From the NCBI GenBank assembly GCA_021464245.1, contig JADCRB010000035.1, forward strand, positions 1,488,229-1,552,228: a stretch of DNA of 64,000 bases, in the 5' to 3' direction. This stretch comes from Carallia brachiata (lineage: Eukaryota > Streptophyta > Magnoliopsida > Malpighiales > Rhizophoraceae). The translations under genes and the position numbers were made by a program. Below, piece after piece: positions 1-11,641 of this stretch (its first letter is position 1; every line of letters begins with the position of its first letter). Below the pieces are notes generated by a model, which saw only the letters and a list, made by a program, of their open reading frames with translations, had not been told where the DNA came from and ran no database searches.

Positions 1-11
1 TAGACTCTTAT

Positions 12-246
12 CATGCCACAAATGGTTTTATGCAACTAATAAGCACATCATGATCAATTGGACACTTATTAGATGAAATTTAATACATTTAACTCCTCAA
101 AAGGTGTTGAAAATGTTTTTTCGGTTGAAATTAAAGGTTTTTGCAAGCATTATTACTTCACTTAAGTTTAATTTTGCGTAAATAAGCCATTAAAATGAAA
201 GAAAATCACTTATTTGCTTCAAATGAAGTGATTTATACTCTTTATT
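12..246. repeat. Subfamily I type A monomer (first complete one)
   Basis: This is the first full monomer of the window, starting at CATGCC. It has the A-type CGGTTG signature, with ACTCCTC in place of the usual ACTCCCC. Bases 1-11 are the tail of the preceding monomer. Confidence 0.85.
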
Positions 247-957
247 CATGCCACAAATGGTTTTATGCAACTAATAAACGCACATCATGATCAATTGCAC
301 ACTTATTAGATAAAATTTAATACATTTATCTCCCCAAAAGGTGTTGAAAATACTTTTTCGGTTGAAATTAAAGGTCTTTGCAAGCATTAACGCTTCATTT
401 AAGTGTAATTTTGGATAAATAAGCCATCAAAATAAAAGAAAATCACTTATTTGCTTCAAATTAAGTGATTTATGCTCTTTATTCATGCCACAAATGATTT
501 TATGCAACTAATAAACGCACATCATGATCAATTGCACACTTATTAGATTAATTGTAATGCATTTAACTCTCCAAAAGGTGTTGAAAATGCTTTTTGTATT
601 GAAATTTAAGATTTTTGTAAGCATTAAAGCTTTTTTTAAGTGTAATTTGGGTTAAATAAGCTATTAAAATGAAAGAAAATCACTTATTTGCATAAAATGA
701 AGTGATTTAGACTCTTTATTCAAGGCACAAAAGGTTTTATGCAACTAATAAACGCAAATCATGATCAATTGGACACTTATTAGATGGAATTTTATGCATT
801 TAACTCACCAAAAGGTGTTGAAAATACTTTTTGCATTGACATTAAAGCTTTTTGCAAGCATTAATGCTTCATTTAAGTGTAATTTTGGGTACATATGCCA
901 TTAAAATGAAAGAAAATCACTTATCTGCTTGAATTGAAGTGATTTATACTCTTTATT
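247..957. repeat. A-B-C trimer HOR copy (711 bp)
   Basis: Monomers start at 247 (A, CGGTTG), 484 (B, TTGTATTGAAATTTAAG) and 721 (C, GCATTGACATTAAAG). It is followed by an A at 958 and a C at 1195 with no B between, so the trimer phase is broken once before the regular run begins at 1431. Confidence 0.8.
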
Positions 958-1430
958 CATGCCAAAGATGGTTTTATGCAACTAATAAACGCACATCATG
1001 ATCAATTGCACACTTATTAGATAAAATTTAATATATTTAACTCCCCAAAAAGTGTTGAAAATATTTTTTCGGTTGAAATTAAAGGTTTTACGAGCATTAA
1101 TGCTTCATTTAAGTGTAATTTGGGTTAAATCAGCTATTAAAATGAAAGAAAATCACTTATTTGCATTAAATGAAGTGATTTAGACTCTTTATTCACTTCA
1201 CAAAAGGTTTTATACAACTAATAAACGCAAATCATGGTCAATTACACACTTATTAGATGGAATTTTATGCATTTAACTCACCAAAAGGTGTTGAAAATGC
1301 TTTTTGCATTGACATTAAAGGTTTTTGCAAGCATTAATGCTTCATGTAAGTGTAATTTTGGGTAAATAAGCCATTAAAATGAAAGAAAATCACTTATTTG
1401 CTTGAAATGAAGTGATTTATACACTTTATT

Positions 1431-2141
1431 CATGCCACAAATGGTTTTATGCAACTAATAAACGCACATCATAATCAATTGCACACTTATTAGATAAAAT
1501 TTAATACATTTAACTCCCCAAAAGGTGTTGAAAATACTTTTTCGGTTGAAATTAAAGGTTTTTGCAAGCATTAATGCTTCATTTAAGTGTAATTTTGGAT
1601 AAATAAGCCATTAAAATAAAAGAAAATCACTTATTTGCTTCAAATTAAGTGATTTATACTCTTTATTCATGCCACAAATGATTTTATGCAACTAATAAAC
1701 GCACATCATGATCAATTGCACACTTATTAGATGAAATGTAATGCATTTAACTCTCCAAAAGGTGTTGAAAATGCTTTTTTTATTGAAATTTAAGGTTTTT
1801 GTAAGCATTAAAGCTTTATTTAAGTGTAATTTGGGTTAAATAAGCTATTAAAATGAAAGAAAATCACTTATTTGCATAAAATGAAGTGATTTAGACTCTT
1901 TATTCATGCCACAAAAGGTTTTATGCAACTAATAAATGCAAATCATGATTAATTGAACACTTATTAGATGGAATTTTATGCATTTAACTCACCAAAAGGT
2001 GGTGAAAATACTTTTTGCATTGAAATTAAAGGTTTTTGCAAGCATTAATGCTTCATTTAAGTTAAATTTGGGTTAAATAAGCCATTAAAATGAAAGAAAA
2101 TCACTTATTTGCGTGAAATGAATTGATCTAGGCTCTTTATT
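1431..2141. repeat. A-B-C trimer HOR copy 1 of regular run (711 bp)
   Basis: Monomer starts: A 1431, B 1668, C 1905. Each type matches the same type one trimer away better than its immediate neighbour, which defines a higher-order repeat. Confidence 0.85.
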
Positions 2142-2851
2142 CATGCCACAAACGGTTTTATGCAACTAATAAGCGCACATCATGATCAATTGCACGCTTA
2201 TTAGATGAAATTTAATACATTTAACTCCCCAAAAGGTGTTGAAAATGCTTTTTCGGTTGAAATTAAAGGTTTTTGCAAGCATTAATGCTTCATTTAAGTT
2301 TAATTTTGGGTAAATAAGTCATTAAAATGGAAGAAAATCACTTATTTGCTTCAAATTAAGTGATTTATACTCTTTATTCATGCCACAAATGATTTTATGC
2401 AACTAATAAACGCACATCATGATCAATTCCACACTTATTAGATGAAATGTAATGCATTTAACTCTCCAAAAGGTGTTGAAAATGCTTTTTTTTATTGAAA
2501 TTTAAGGTTTTTGTAAGCGTTAATGCTTCATTTAAGTGTAATTTGGGTTAAATAAGCTATTAAAATGAAAGAAATCACTTATTTGCATAAAATGAAGTGA
2601 TTTAGACTCTTTATTCATGCCACAAAGGTTTTATACAACTAATAAATGCAAATCATGATTAATTGGACACTTATTAGATGGAATTTTGTTCATTTAACTC
2701 ACCAAAAGGTGTTGAAAATACTTTTTGCATTGAAATTAAAGGTTTTTGCAAGCATTAATGCTTTATTTAAGTGTAATTTGGGTTAAGTAAGTCATTTAAA
2801 TGAACGAAAATCACTTATTTGCGTGAAATGAATTGATCTAGACTCTTTATT
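2142..2851. repeat. A-B-C trimer HOR copy 2 (710 bp)
   Basis: Monomer starts: A 2142, B 2379, C 2616. It shares GAATTGATCTAG near its junctions with the adjacent copies. Confidence 0.85.
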
Positions 2852-3560
2852 CATGCCACAAACGGTTTTATGCAACTAATAAGCGCACATCATGATCAAT
2901 TGCACACTTATTAGATGAAATTTAATACATTTAACTCCCCAAAAGGTGTTGAAAATGCTTTTTCGGTTGAAATTAAAGGTTTTTGCAAGCATTAATGCTT
3001 CATTTAAGTTTAATTTTGGGTAAATAAGCCATTAAAATGGAAGAAAATCACTTATTTGCTTCAAATGAAGTGATTTATACTCTTTATTCATGCCACAAAT
3101 GATTTTATGCAACTAATAAACGCACATCATGATCAATTGCACACTGATTAGATGAAATGTAATGCATTTAACTCTCCAAAAGGTGTTGAAAATGCTTTTT
3201 TTATTAAATTTAAGGTTTTTGTAAGCATTAATGCTTCATTTAAGTGTAATTTGGGTTAAATAAGCTATTAAAATGCAAGAAAATCACTTATTTGCATAAA
3301 ATGAAGTGATTTAGACTCTTTACTCATGCCACAAAAAGTTTATGCAACAAATAAATGCAAATCATGATCAATTGCACACATATTAGATGGAATTTTATGC
3401 GTTTAACTCACCAAAAGGTGTTGAAAATACATTTTGCTTTGAAATTAAAGGTTTTTGCAAGCAATAATGCTTCATTTAAGTGTAATTTGGGTTAAATAAG
3501 CCATTAAAGTGAAAGAAAATCACATATTTGCGTGAAATTAATTGATTTAGACTCTTTATT
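2852..3560. repeat. A-B-C trimer HOR copy 3 (709 bp)
   Basis: Monomer starts: A 2852, B 3089, C 3325. The C member carries CACATATTAGATGG and TTTTATGCGTTTAAC, variants that reappear near 5030 and 7140. Confidence 0.85.
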
Positions 3561-4271
3561 CATGCCACAAATGGTTTTATGCAACTAATAAACGCACATC
3601 ATGATCAATTGCACACTTATTAGATGAAATTTAATACATTTAACTCCCCAAAAGGTGTTGAAAATGCTTTTTCGGTTGAAATTAAAGGTTTTTGCAAGCA
3701 TTAATGATTCATTTAAGCGTAATTTTGGGTAAATAAGCCATTAAAATAAAAGAAAATCACTTATTTGCTTCAAATGAAGTGATTTATATTTTTTCTTCAT
3801 GCCACAAATGGTTTTATGCAACTAATAAACGCACATCATGATCAACTGCACACTTATCAGATGAAATGTAATGCATTTAACTCACCAAAAGGTGTTGAAA
3901 ATACTTTTTGCATAGAAATTAAAGATTTTTGCAGGCATTAATGCTTCTTTTAAGTGTAATTTGGGTTAAATAAGCCATTAAAATGAAAGAAAATCACTTA
4001 TTTGCGTGAAATGAATTGATTTAGACTCTTTATTCAGGCTACAAAAGGTTTTATGCAACTAATAAACGCAAATCATGATCAATTGGACACGTATTAGATG
4101 GAATTTTATGCATTTAACTCACCAAAAGGTGTTGAAAATACTTTTTGCATTGAATTTAAAGGTTTTTGCAAGCATTAATGCTTCATTTAAGTGTAATTTT
4201 GGGTAAATAAGCCATTAAAACGAAAGAAAATCACTTATTTTCTTGAAATGAAGTGATTTATGCTCTTGATT
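3561..4271. repeat. A-(B/C)-C trimer, chimeric middle monomer
   Basis: Trimer length is kept at 711 bp. The middle monomer (from 3798) begins B-like (AGATGAAATGTAATGC) and then switches to C-like (ACTCACC, TTTTTGCATAG). This looks like an exchange or conversion junction inside one monomer. Confidence 0.7.
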
Positions 4272-5243
4272 CATGCCACAAATGGTTTTATGCAACTAAT
4301 AAACGCACATCATGATCAATTGCACACTTATTAGATGAAATTTAATACATTTAACTCCCCAAACGGTTTTGAAAATGCTTTTTCGGTTGAAATTAAAGGT
4401 TTTTCAAGCATTAATGCTTAATTTAAGTGTAATTTTGGGTAAATAAGCCATTGAAATGAAAGAAAATCACTTATTTGCTTGAAATGAAGTGATTTAGACT
4501 CTTTATTCATGCCACAAATGGTTTTATGCAACTAATAAACGCACATCATGATCAATTGCACACTTATTAGATGAAATTTAATACATTTAACTCTCCAAAA
4601 GGTGTTGAAAAGCTTTTCGGTTGAAATTAAAGGTTTTTGCAAGCATTAATGATTCATTTAAGTGTAATTTTGTGTAAATAAGCCATTAAAATAAAAGAAA
4701 ATCACTTATTTGCTTCAAATGAAGTGATTTATATTTTTTATTCATGCCACAAATGGTTTTATGCAACTAATAAACGCACATCATGATCAATTGCACACTT
4801 ATTAGATAAAATTTAATACATTTAATTCCCTAAAAGGTGTTGAAAATATTTTTTCGGTTGAAATTAAAGGTTTTGCAAGCATTAATGCTCCATTTAAGTG
4901 TAATTTGGGTTAAATAAGCTATTAAAATGAAAGAAAATCACTTATTTGCATAAAATGAAGTGATTTAGACTCTTTACTCATGCCACAAAAAGTTTATGCA
5001 ACAAATAAATGCAAATCATGATCAATTGCACACATATTAGATGGAATTTATGCGTTTAACTCACCAAAAGGTGTTGAAAATACATTTTGCTTTGAAATTA
5101 AAGGTTTTTGCAAGCATAATGCTTCATTTAAGTGTAATTTGGGTTAAATAAGCCATTAAAGGAAATCACATATTTGCGTGAAATTAATTGATTTAGACTC
5201 TTTATTCATGCCACAAATGGTTTTATGCAACTAATAAACGCAC

Positions 5244-5257
5244 ATCATGATCAATTG
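5244..5257. other. Overlapping palindromes ATCATGAT/TGATCA/CAATTG
   Basis: Three self-complementary words overlap within 14 bp: ATCATGAT (5244-5251), TGATCA (5248-5253) and CAATTG (5252-5257). The block is present in most monomers and twice in long ones. In a/a' (CATTATCAATCG) and d (AATTATGATCAATTG) it is partly lost. Confidence 0.85.
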
Positions 5258-5341
5258 CACACTTATTAGATGAAATTTAATACATTTAACTCCCCAAAAG
5301 GTGTTGAAAATGCTTTTTCGGTTGAAATTAAAGGTTTTTGC

Positions 5342-5355
5342 AAGCATTAATGCTT
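5342..5355. other. 14-bp perfect palindrome AAGCATTAATGCTT
   Basis: Exact self-complement, present in most A and C monomers of subfamily I and in b, e and g of subfamily II. It is degraded to AAGCATTAATACTT in a and c and to AAGCATTAATGTTT in f; in d the left half is replaced. Confidence 0.9.
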
Positions 5356-5399
5356 CATTTAAGTGTAATTTTGGGTAAATAAGCCATTGAAATGAAAGA

Positions 5400-5431
5400 A
5401 AATCACTTATTTGCTTGAAATGAAGTGATTT
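5400..5431. other. Hairpin-capable inverted repeat in each monomer
   Basis: AAATCACTT (5400-5408) and AAGTGATTT (5423-5431) are exact reverse complements around 14 bases. Inside, ATTT (5409-5412) can pair with AAAT (5418-5421), leaving loop GCTTG and a bulged G. It is seen once per monomer nearly throughout the window, except in truncated monomers and in e, whose right arm is changed to GATGCGAGTT. Confidence 0.88.
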
Positions 5432-7086
5432 AGACTCTTTATTCATGCCACAAATGGTTTTATGCAACTAATAAACGCACATCATGATCAATTGCACACT
5501 TATTAGATGAAATTTCATACATTTAACTCCCCAAAAGGTGTTGAAAATGCTTTTTCGGTTGAAATTAAAGGTTTTTGCAAGCATTAATGCTTCATTTAAG
5601 TGTAATTTTGGGTAAATAAGCCATTGAAATGAAAGAAAATCACTTATTTGCTTGAAATGAAGTGATTTAGACTCTTTATTCATGCCACAAATGGTTTTAT
5701 TAACTAATAAACGCAAATCATGATCAATTGAACACTTATAGATGAATTTTATGCATTTATCTCACCAAAAGGTGTTGAAAATACTTTTTGCATTGAAATT
5801 AAAGGTTTTTGCAAGCATTAATACTTCATTTAAGTGTAATTTTAGGTAAATAAGCCATTAAAATGAAAGAAAATCACTTATTTTCTTGAAATGAAGTGAT
5901 TTATGCTCTTGATTCATGCCACAAATGGTTTTATGCAACTAATAAATGCACATCATGATCAATTGCACACTTATTAGATGAAATTTAATACATTTAACTC
6001 GCCAAAAGGTGTTGAAAATGCTTTTTCGGTTGAAATTAAAGGTTTTTGCAAGCATTAATGATTCATTTAAGTGTAATTTTGGGTAAATAAGCCATTAAAA
6101 TAAAAGAAAATCACTTATTTGCTTCAAATGAAGTGATTTATATTTTTTATTCATGCCACAAATGGTTTTATGTAACTAATAAACGCACATCATGATCAAT
6201 TGCACACTTATTAGATAAAATTTAATACATTTAATTCCCCAAAAGGTGTTGAAAATATTTTTTCGGTTGAAATTAAAGGTTTTGCAAGCATTAATGCTCA
6301 TTTAAGTGTAATTTGGGTTAAATAAGCTATTAAAATGAAAGAAAATCACTTATTTGCATAAAATGAAGTGATTTAGACTCTTTATTCACGCCACAAAAGG
6401 TTTTATGTAACTAATAAACGCAAATCATGATCAATTGCACACTTATTAGATGGAATTTTATGCATTTAACTTACCAAAAGGTGTTGAAAATGCTTTTTGC
6501 ATTGAAATTAAAGGTTTTTGCAAGCATTAATGCTTTATTTAAGTGTAATTTTCGGTAAATAAGCCATTAAAATGAAAGAAAATCACTTATTTGCTTGAAA
6601 TAATGATTTATACTCTTTATTCATGCCACAAATGGTTTCATGCAACTAATAAACGCACATCATGATCAATTGCACACTTATTAGATAAAATTTAATACAT
6701 TTAACTTCCCAAAAGGTGTTGAAAATACTTTTTCGGTTGAAATTAAATGTTTTGCAAGCATTAATGCTTCATTTAAGTGTAATTTGGGTTAAATAAGCCA
6801 TTAAATGAAAGAAAATCACTATTTGCGTGAAATTAATGATTTAGACTCTTTATTCATGCCACAAATGGTTTTATGCAACTAATAAACGCACATCATGATC
6901 AATTGCACACTTATTAGATGAAATTTAATACATTTAACTCCCAAAAGGTGTTGAAAATGCTTTTTGGTTGAAATTAAAGGTTTTGCAAGCATTAATGCTT
7001 CATTTAAGTGTAATTTGGGTTAAATAAGCTATTAAAATGAAGAAAATCACTTATTTGCATAAAATGAAGTGATTTAGACTCTTTAC

Positions 7087-8013
7087 CATGCCACAAAAGT
7101 TTATGCAACAATAAATGCAAATCATGATCAATTGCACACATATTAGATGGAATTTATGCGTTTAACAACCAAAAAGGTGTTGAAAATACATTTTCTTGAA
7201 ATTAAAGGTTTTTGCAAGCATAATGCTTCATTTAAGTGTAATTTGGGTTAAATAAGCCATTAAAGTGAAAGAAAATCACATATTGCGTGAAATTAATTGA
7301 TTTAGACTCTTTATTCATGCCACAAATGGTTTTATGCAACTAATAAACGCACATCATGATCAATTGCACACTTATTAGATGAAATTTAATACATTTAACT
7401 CCCAAAAGGTGTTGAAAATGCTTTTTCGGTTGAAATTAAAGGTTTTTGCAAGCATTAATGCTTCATTTAAGTGTAATTTTGGGTAAATAAGCCATTGAAA
7501 TGAAAGAAAATCACTTATTTGCTTGAAATGAAGTGATTTAGACTCTTTATTCATGCCACAAATGGTTTTATGCAACTAATAAACGCACATCATGATCAAT
7601 TGCACACTTAGATGAAATTTAATACATTTAACTCCCAAAAGGTGTTGAAAATGCTTTTTCGGTTGAAATTAAAGGTTTTTGCAAGCATTAATGCTTCATT
7701 TAAGTGTAATTTTGGGTAAATAAGCCATTGAAATGAAAGAAAATCACTTATTTGCTTGAAATGAAGTGATTTAGACTCTTTATTCATGCCACAAATGGTT
7801 TTATGTAACTAATAAACGCAAATCATGATCAATTGACACTTATTAGATGAATTTTATGCATTTAACTCCCAAAAGGTGTTGAAAATCTTTTTTGCGAAAT
7901 TAAAGTTTTTGCAAGCATTAATACTTCATTTAAGTGTAATTTTGGTAAATAAGCCATTAAAATGAAAGAAAATCACTTATTTTCTTGAAATGAAGTGATT
8001 TATGCTCTTGATT
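7087..8013. repeat. Local segmental duplication, copy 2 (C A A C)
   Basis: Second copy of the 4979-5914 block with the same private indels plus further one-base deletions, for example near 7170, 7190 and 7880. Both copies are followed by a TGCTCTTGATTCATGCC monomer. Confidence 0.7.
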
Positions 8014-9432
8014 CATGCCACAAATGGTTTTATGCAACTAATAAACGCACATCATGATCAATTGCACACTTATTAGATGAAATTTAATACATTTAACTCC
8101 CCAAAGGTGTTGAAAATGCTTTTCGGTTGAAATTAAAGGTTTTTGCAAGCATTAATGCTTCATTTAAGTGTAATTTTGGGTAAATAAGCCATTGAAATGA
8201 AAGAAAATCACTTATTTGCTTGAAATGAAGTGATTTAGACTCTTTATCATGCCACAAATGGTTTTATGCAACTAATAAACGCACATCATGATCAATTGCA
8301 CACTATTAGATGAAATTTAATACATTTAACTCTCCCAAAAGGTGTTGAAAATGCTTTTTCGGTTGAAATTAAAGGTTTTTGCAAGCATTAATGATTCATT
8401 TAAGTGTAATTTTGGGTAAATAAGCCATTAAAAATAAAAGAAAATCACTTATTTGCTTCAAATGAAGTGATTTATATTTTTTATTCATGCCACAAATGGT
8501 TTTATGTAACTAATAAACGCACATCATGATCAATTGCACACTTATTAGATAAAATTTAATACATTTAACTCCCCAAAAGGTGTTGAAAATTCTTTTTCAG
8601 TTGAAATTAAATGTTTTTGCAAGCATTAATGCTTCATTAAAGTGTAGTTTTGGTTAAATAAGCCATTAAAATGAAAGAAAATCACTTATTTGCTTGAAAT
8701 GAAGTGATTTATACTCTTTACTCAAGCCACAAATGGTTTTATACAGCTAATAACCGCACATCATGATCAATTGTACACTTATTAGATGAAATGTAATGAA
8801 TTTAACTCTCCGAAAGGTGTTGAAAATGATTTTTTTCTTGAAATTTATGGTTTTTGTAAGCATTAATGCTTCATTTAAGTGTAATTTGGGTTAAATAAGC
8901 TATTAAAATGAAAGAAAATCACTTATTTGCATAAAATGAAGTGATTTAGACTCTTTATTCATGCACAAAAGGTTTTATGCAACTAATAAACGCAAATCAT
9001 GATCAATTAGACACTTATAAAATGGAAATGAATTTTATGCATTTAACTCACCAAAGGTGTTGAAAATACTTTTTGCATTGAAATTAAAGATTTTTGCAAG
9101 CATTAATGCTTCATTTAAGTGTAATTTGGGTTAAATAAGCCATAAAAATGAAAGAAAATCACTTATTTGCGTGAAATGAATTGATTTAGACTCTTTATTC
9201 AGGCTACAAAAGGTTTTACGCAACTAATAAACGCAAATCATGATCAATTGAACATGTATTAGATTGAATTTTATGCATTTATCTCACAAAAAGGTGTTGA
9301 AAATACTTTTGCATTGAATAAAGGTTTTTGCAGCATTAATGCTTCATTTAAGTGTAATTTTAGGTAAATAAGCCATTAAAATGAAAGAAAATCACTTATT
9401 TTCTTGAAATGAAGTGATTTATGCTCTTGATT

Positions 9433-9609
9433 CATGCCACAAATGGTTTTATGCAACTAATAAATGCACATCATGATCAATTGCACACTTATTAGATGAA
9501 ATTTAATACATTTAACTCCCCAAAAGGTGTTGAAAATGCTTTTTCGGTTGAAATTAAAGGTTTTTGCAAGCATTAATGCTTCATTTAAGTGTAATTTCGG
9601 TTCAATATT
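9433..9609. repeat. Truncated monomer (177 bp) lacking hairpin segment
   Basis: An A-type monomer that runs normally to GTGTAATTTCGG and then joins TTCAATATTCATGCC. About 60 bp are missing, including AAGCCATTAAAATG and both arms of the inverted repeat. Confidence 0.85.
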
Positions 9610-9784
9610 CATGCCACAAATAGTTTTATGCAACTAATAAACGCAAATCATGATCAATTACACACTTATTAGATGGAATTTTATGCATTTAACTCCCCAA
9701 AAGGTGTTGAAAATACTTTTTCGGTTGAAATTAAAGGTTTTTGCAAGCATTAATGCTTCATTTAAGTGTAATTTCGGTTAAATT
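9610..9784. repeat. Second truncated monomer (175 bp), same deletion
   Basis: This has the same deletion as the preceding monomer: TAATTTCGGTTAAATTC runs straight into CTACCACAAAC. Its 5' half is C/A mixed (GGAATTTTATGC, then CGGTTG). Two adjacent monomers with the same loss suggest the truncated unit was itself duplicated. Confidence 0.8.
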
Positions 9785-10488
9785 CCTACCACAAACATTT
9801 TATGCAACTAATAAACGCAAATCATGATCAATTACACATATTAGATGGAATTTTATGCATATTAACTCGGCAAAAGGTGGTTGAAAATACTTTTTCATTG
9901 AAATTAAGGGTTTTTGCAAGGATTAATGCTTCATTTAAGTGTAATTTTGGGTAAATAAGCTATTAAAATGAACAACAAAATCACTTATTTGCTTGAAATG
10001 AAGTAATTTATACTGTATATTCATGCCACAAATGGTTTATGCAACTAATAAACGCAATCATGATCATTGCACACTTATTAGATGGAATTTTATGCATTTA
10101 ACTCACCAAAAGGTGTTGAAAACTTTTTGCATTGAAATTAAAGGTTTTTGCAAGCATTAATGCTTCATTTAAGTGTAATTTTGGGTTAAATAGCCATTAA
10201 AATGAAAGAAAATCACTTATTTGCTTGAAATGAAGTCATTTATACTCTTATTCATGCCACAAATGGTTTTATGCAAACTAATAAACGCACATCATGATCA
10301 ATTGCATACTTCTAGATAAAATTTAATACATTTAACTCCCCAAAAGGTGTGTGAAAATACTTTTTCGGTTGAAATTAAATGTTTTGCAAGCAATAATGCT
10401 TCATTTAAGTGTAATTTGGGTTAAATAAGCTATTAAAATGTAAGAAAATCACTTATTTGCATAAAATGAAGTGATTTGACTCTTTACT
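9785..10488. repeat. Three degenerate subfamily I monomers
   Basis: Full-length but noisy monomers starting at 9785, 10022 and about 10254, with scattered substitutions such as TTAACTCGGC and ACTGTATATTC, and short indels. This is the most diverged part of subfamily I. Confidence 0.7.
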
Positions 10489-10627
10489 CAGGCCACAAAA
10501 AGTTTTATGCTTATTAATGCTTCATTAATTAATGCTTTATTTAAGTGTAATTTTCGGTAAATAAGCCTTTAAAATGAAAGAAAATCACTTTTTGCTTGAA
10601 ACTAATAACGTGATTTATACTTTTATT
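10489..10627. repeat. Severely truncated monomer (139 bp)
   Basis: It starts CAGGCCACAAAAAG, then jumps from TTTTATGC to TTATTAATGCTTC, losing about 100 bp of the middle. The palindrome region is partly repeated (TTCATTAATTAATGC), so the junction lies in or beside the palindrome. Confidence 0.8.
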
Positions 10628-11641
10628 CATGCCACAAATGGTTTTATGCAACTAATAAACGCACATCATGATCAATTGCACACTTATTAGATAAAAAATT
10701 TCTATTTAACTCCCCAAAAGGTGTTGAAAATACTTTTTCGGTTGAAATTAAAGGTTTTTGCAAGCATTAATGCTTCATTTAAGCGTAATTTTGGGTAAAA
10801 AAGCCATTAAAATAAAAGAAAATCACTTATTTGCTTCAAATGATGTGATTTATACTCTTTATTCATGCCACAAATGATTTATGCAACTAATAAACGCACA
10901 TCATGATCAATTGCACACTTATTAGATGAAATGCAATGCATTTAACTCTCCAAAAGGTGTTGAAAATGCTTTTTGTATTGAATTTAAGGTTTTTGTAAGC
11001 ATTAACGCTTTATTTAAGTGTAATTTGGTTTAAATAAGCTATTAAAATGAAGAAAGAAATCACTTATTTGGATTAAATGAAGTGATTTAGACTCTTTATT
11101 CATGCCACAAAAGGTTTTATGCAACTAATAAACGCAAATCATGATTAATTGGACACTTATTAGATGAAATTTTATGCTTTTAACTCACCAAAAGGTGTTG
11201 TTGAAAATACTTTTGCATTGAAATTAAAGGTTTTTGCAAGCATTAATGCTTCATTTAAGTGTAATTGGGTTAAATAAGCCTTAAAAGGAAAGAAAATCAC
11301 TTATTTGCGTGAAATGAATTGATCTAGACTCTTTGTTCATGCCAAATGGTTTTATGCAACTAATAAACGCACATCATGATCAATTGCACACTTATTAGAT
11401 GAAATTTAATAATTAACTCCCCAAAAGGTGTTGAAATGCTTTGTTCGGTTGAAATTAAAGGTTTTGCATGCATTAATGCTTCATTTAAGTTTAATTTTGG
11501 GTAAATAAGCCATTAAAATGAAAGAAAGAAAATCACTTATTTGCTTCAAATGAAGTGATTTATACTTTATTCATGCTACAAATGATTTTTATGCAATAAT
11601 AACGCACATCATGATCAATTGCACACTTATTAGATGAAATG
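10628..11641. repeat. Last subfamily I monomers before the gap
   Basis: The order is A (10628), B (about 10865), C (about 11100), A (about 11337) and a B start (about 11570), cut by the N at 11642 shortly after AGATGAAATG. A small insertion (GTGTTGTTG) and several one-base deletions are present. Confidence 0.75.

Larger units (their letters stand above)
4979..5914. repeat. Local segmental duplication, copy 1 (C A A C)
   Basis: A four-monomer block sharing uncommon variants with 7087-8013: ACACATATTAGATGG, a one-base-shorter GGAATTTATGCG, and CAAGCATAATGC with one A missing. Offset is about 2.1 kb. Confidence 0.7.
4272..9432. repeat. Irregular A/C-rich subfamily I block
   Basis: Monomers stay near 237 bp, but B types are nearly absent (one at about 8727) and the order becomes A A A C A A C and similar. 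The variant TGCTCTTGATTCATGCC marks monomers at 4272, 5915, 8014 and 9433, spaced 1643, 2099 and 1419 bp apart, so local duplication has replaced the trimer. One-base deletions increase between about 6750 and 8100. Confidence 0.8.
1..11641. repeat. Subfamily I block (A/B/C monomers, 237 bp)
   Basis: A-type monomers carry TTTTTCGGTTGAAATT and ACTCCCC. B-type carry AAATGTAATGC, ACTCTCC and a TTTTTTATTGAAATTTAAGG-like segment with GTAAGC. C-type carry AGATGGAATTTTATGC, ACTCACC and TTTTTGCATTG. The TTTTCGGTTG signature is not seen after the N at 11642. Monomers are close to 237 bp and lack the 30-bp internal duplication typical of subfamily II. The right edge is therefore a subfamily boundary that coincides with a gap. 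Confidence 0.93.

Noticed and set aside
5286..5305. CArG/SRF-like element in CTCCCCAAAAGG
   Set aside because: A CArG box needs six A/T bases between CC and GG; only four A residues are present here.
5400..5431. Rho-independent terminator
   Set aside because: The hairpin is AT-rich, has no GC stem or following U-tract, occurs once in nearly every monomer, and the context is not bacterial.
5231..5716. Adjacent minus-strand open frames of 78 and 82 codons
   Set aside because: They are one monomer read twice, recur with the repeat and begin and end at repeat-determined stops. There is no start context, no domain, and the predicted peptides are the low-complexity outcome of AT-rich satellite.
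1..11641. CENP-B box in TTTTCGGTTGAAATTAAAG
   Set aside because: TTCGNNNNA matches the first half of the CENP-B box, but the required CGGG half is absent (TTAAA instead), and subfamily II lacks even the first half.
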